NCBI GenBank assembly: GCA_002007295.1
Contig: LNZM01000099.1
Coordinates: 1-64,000 of the forward strand
DNA from: Candidatus Epulonipiscioides saccharophilum
GTDB lineage: Bacteria > Bacillota > Clostridia > Lachnospirales > Cellulosilyticaceae
DNA length: 64,000 nucleotides
Direction: 5' to 3'
This document shows positions 62,545 to 64,000 of this stretch, in pieces (positions within the stretch are counted from its first letter, which is position 1; each line of letters begins with the position of its first letter). A program made the translations under genes and the position numbers. Under the pieces are notes generated by a model. That model saw only the letters and a list, made by a program, of their open reading frames with translations, was not told where the DNA came from and searched no databases.

Positions 62545-63013
62545 TAATGGATACGATTTCTGAACTATTAACGTTTACCCATTTTGTGTACCAAGCTAAA
62601 TGAGCACCTAAATATAATTCGGTGCCACAACTTCCGACCATGAGCATATCACTTTCTCGGCCGTCGGTTCTAATTGTAATATAAACTTCGTATTTATCTG
62701 GTGCTTCTAATTTATATTGGGTTCCGTCATTTAAGACTTCGATATCGGTGAAAGGCTTAGTGTAAACATCAACAACCTGGCCCATAAAGGCCCCATTAGA
62801 AGTGTAGGCAGGTCCGAATTTTTCTAAAGCACGAACTGTATAATCACGGACATCCCTAACAACAACAGTATATTCTATAGTCTTCGGAGTATTAATTGCT
62901 TGGATATCATCCGAAGAAAAAAAAGGAACGAATCTAATTATAACACCAACAAAAAAGGCTAGGATTAAAACGCAAATTAAAATGTCTACTATATTATACT
63001 TATTTGATTTCAT
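62531..63013 (-). CDS. DUF4330 family protein
   Basis: NIVDILICVLILAFFVGVIIRF...EYTVVVRDVRDYTVRALEKFGPAYTSNGAFMGQVVDV. Confidence 0.75.
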   Translation of the reverse strand: MKSNKYNIVDILICVLILAFFVGVIIRFVPFFSSDDIQAINTPKTIEYTVVVRDVRDYTVRALEKFGPAYTSNGAFMGQVVDVYTKPFTDIEVLNDGTQYKLEAPDKYEVYITIRTDGRESDMLMVGSCGTELYLGAHLAWYTKWVNVNSSEIVSIIVFD

Positions 63014-63476
63014 CGGATAAGACCTCCATTTCTAAAATATGTGCTTTTGAATTATATTCTTTAGCTTTTATAAAAAGAGGTGATCCAACCTTTAAGGAAA
63101 TATCACCGATAGTGAAATGATCTTCTATTTCGATGGCATCGACTAATATAGTGATGTAAGCGTTATATTTTCCGGAAATACTATCTACCATTTTATAAGC
63201 TTTTAGAGTTTTATCAAAGACCCTGATTTGGGTGACTTCCAAATCCACATTTGTGATAATACCTTTATAAACGTTGTCGACGCTTAAAAAAACTTCGCCA
63301 GGTTTTATTTCATCTAAAATAAATGTATCATTAGCAGCGATTTCCACTAAAAGTTCTAACTGGACAGTCTTTGGTTTAATATTTAGTGAGCCGTGATTTA
63401 ATATAGCAACACTAAGTAAAATAAAAAAAATAATAACAGCTATTATGAGAAAGTCAAGTATATTAAATTTTTTCAA
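63000..63476 (-). CDS. DUF4330 family protein (TTG start inferred)
   Basis: LKKFNILDFLIIAVIIFFILLSVAIL...LELLVEIAANDTFILDEIKPGEVFLS; paralogous to neighbour. Confidence 0.72.
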   Translation of the reverse strand: MKKFNILDFLIIAVIIFFILLSVAILNHGSLNIKPKTVQLELLVEIAANDTFILDEIKPGEVFLSVDNVYKGIITNVDLEVTQIRVFDKTLKAYKMVDSISGKYNAYITILVDAIEIEDHFTIGDISLKVGSPLFIKAKEYNSKAHILEMEVLSDEIK

Positions 63477-63477
63477 G

Positions 63478-64000
63478 TTAAAGTTCTCCCTGTTTGTAAA
63501 AATTTCGAATTTGTCTGGCCATTTTACTTGCATGATAATATTGATTAAATCTAGAAATAGAATGACGCTTCATAGAGAGATAGAAAGATTCATTGGATAA
63601 GAGAAATTCAATTTTATTAACATAAGCATCTATGTCACCGAATTCAACGACAAAACCATTGTAGCCATCTTTGATAAGAGAAGGGTTACCGCCAACATTG
63701 GATACTATAGCAGGTATACCGATGCTCATGGCTTCTAAAAGAGATAAACTTTTAGCTTCTGTTATCGAAGTGTTTAAAATTATGTCTGTAATACTGAGGA
63801 TATCCTCTACCTCGTAAACAAAACCTAAGAAACGAAGAATCTTTGCATCTAACCTTTGTTGATTAATGAGATTAATTATGTTATCTCTTTCAGGGCCGTC
63901 TCCAACTATTAGGGCGAGTATGTTATGTTTGGAGAATTTTAATTTATTTACGATTTCTATAAAATGGTGAATACATTTTTCAGGAGATAGCCGAGATAGT
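63478..64000 (-). CDS. glycosyltransferase family 4 (partial, runs off window end)
   Basis: RLSPEKCIHHFIEIVNKLKFSKHNILALIVGDGPERDNII...ITEAKSLSLLEAMSIGIPAIVSNVGGNPSLIKDGYNGFVV. Confidence 0.88.
   Translation of the reverse strand, partial: LSRLSPEKCIHHFIEIVNKLKFSKHNILALIVGDGPERDNIINLINQQRLDAKILRFLGFVYEVEDILSITDIILNTSITEAKSLSLLEAMSIGIPAIVSNVGGNPSLIKDGYNGFVVEFGDIDAYVNKIEFLLSNESFYLSMKRHSISRFNQYYHASKMARQIRNFYKQGEL

Overview
AT-rich Clostridia-type (Firmicutes) chromosomal window. About 50 CDSs are supported. The conserved backbone is: the 3' part of a flavodiiron-type flavoprotein gene interrupted by a group II intron; radical-SAM and RNA-modification genes; radC-mreBCD-PBP2-minCDE-rodA-mgsA; the B12-radical SAM/DUF2344 pair; rlmD; the complete S10-spc-alpha ribosomal cluster (rpsJ to rplQ, without rpsD); and a minus-strand envelope/polysaccharide cluster (tagA, csaB, DUF5693, DUF4330 x2, glycosyltransferase). 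The accessory part is about 22.0-37.2 kb, between rlmD, an aldo/keto reductase (AKR) gene and an FMN-riboswitch-controlled ribU. It holds a decayed C5-MTase plus a DUF262 protein, a MarR-MATE pair, an MqsR-like toxin with a YgiT/HTH/Panacea (DUF4065) antitoxin, a 52-bp minisatellite, and a type I R-M operon with an embedded RhuM gene. The most notable signal is that these cargo modules are bounded by diverged partial copies of the neighbouring host sequence (rlmD 3' end, AKR 3' end, FMN promoter/riboswitch/terminator). This allows the ancestral order rlmD-AKR-FMN riboswitch-ribU to be reconstructed and suggests repeated insertion with long target duplication. Similar partial tandem duplications of gene ends occur elsewhere in the window. 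A transposase-less IS200/IS605-like element with both end hairpins lies at about 41.65-42.04 kb. All calls come from reading the sequence and ORF track; no searches were run.
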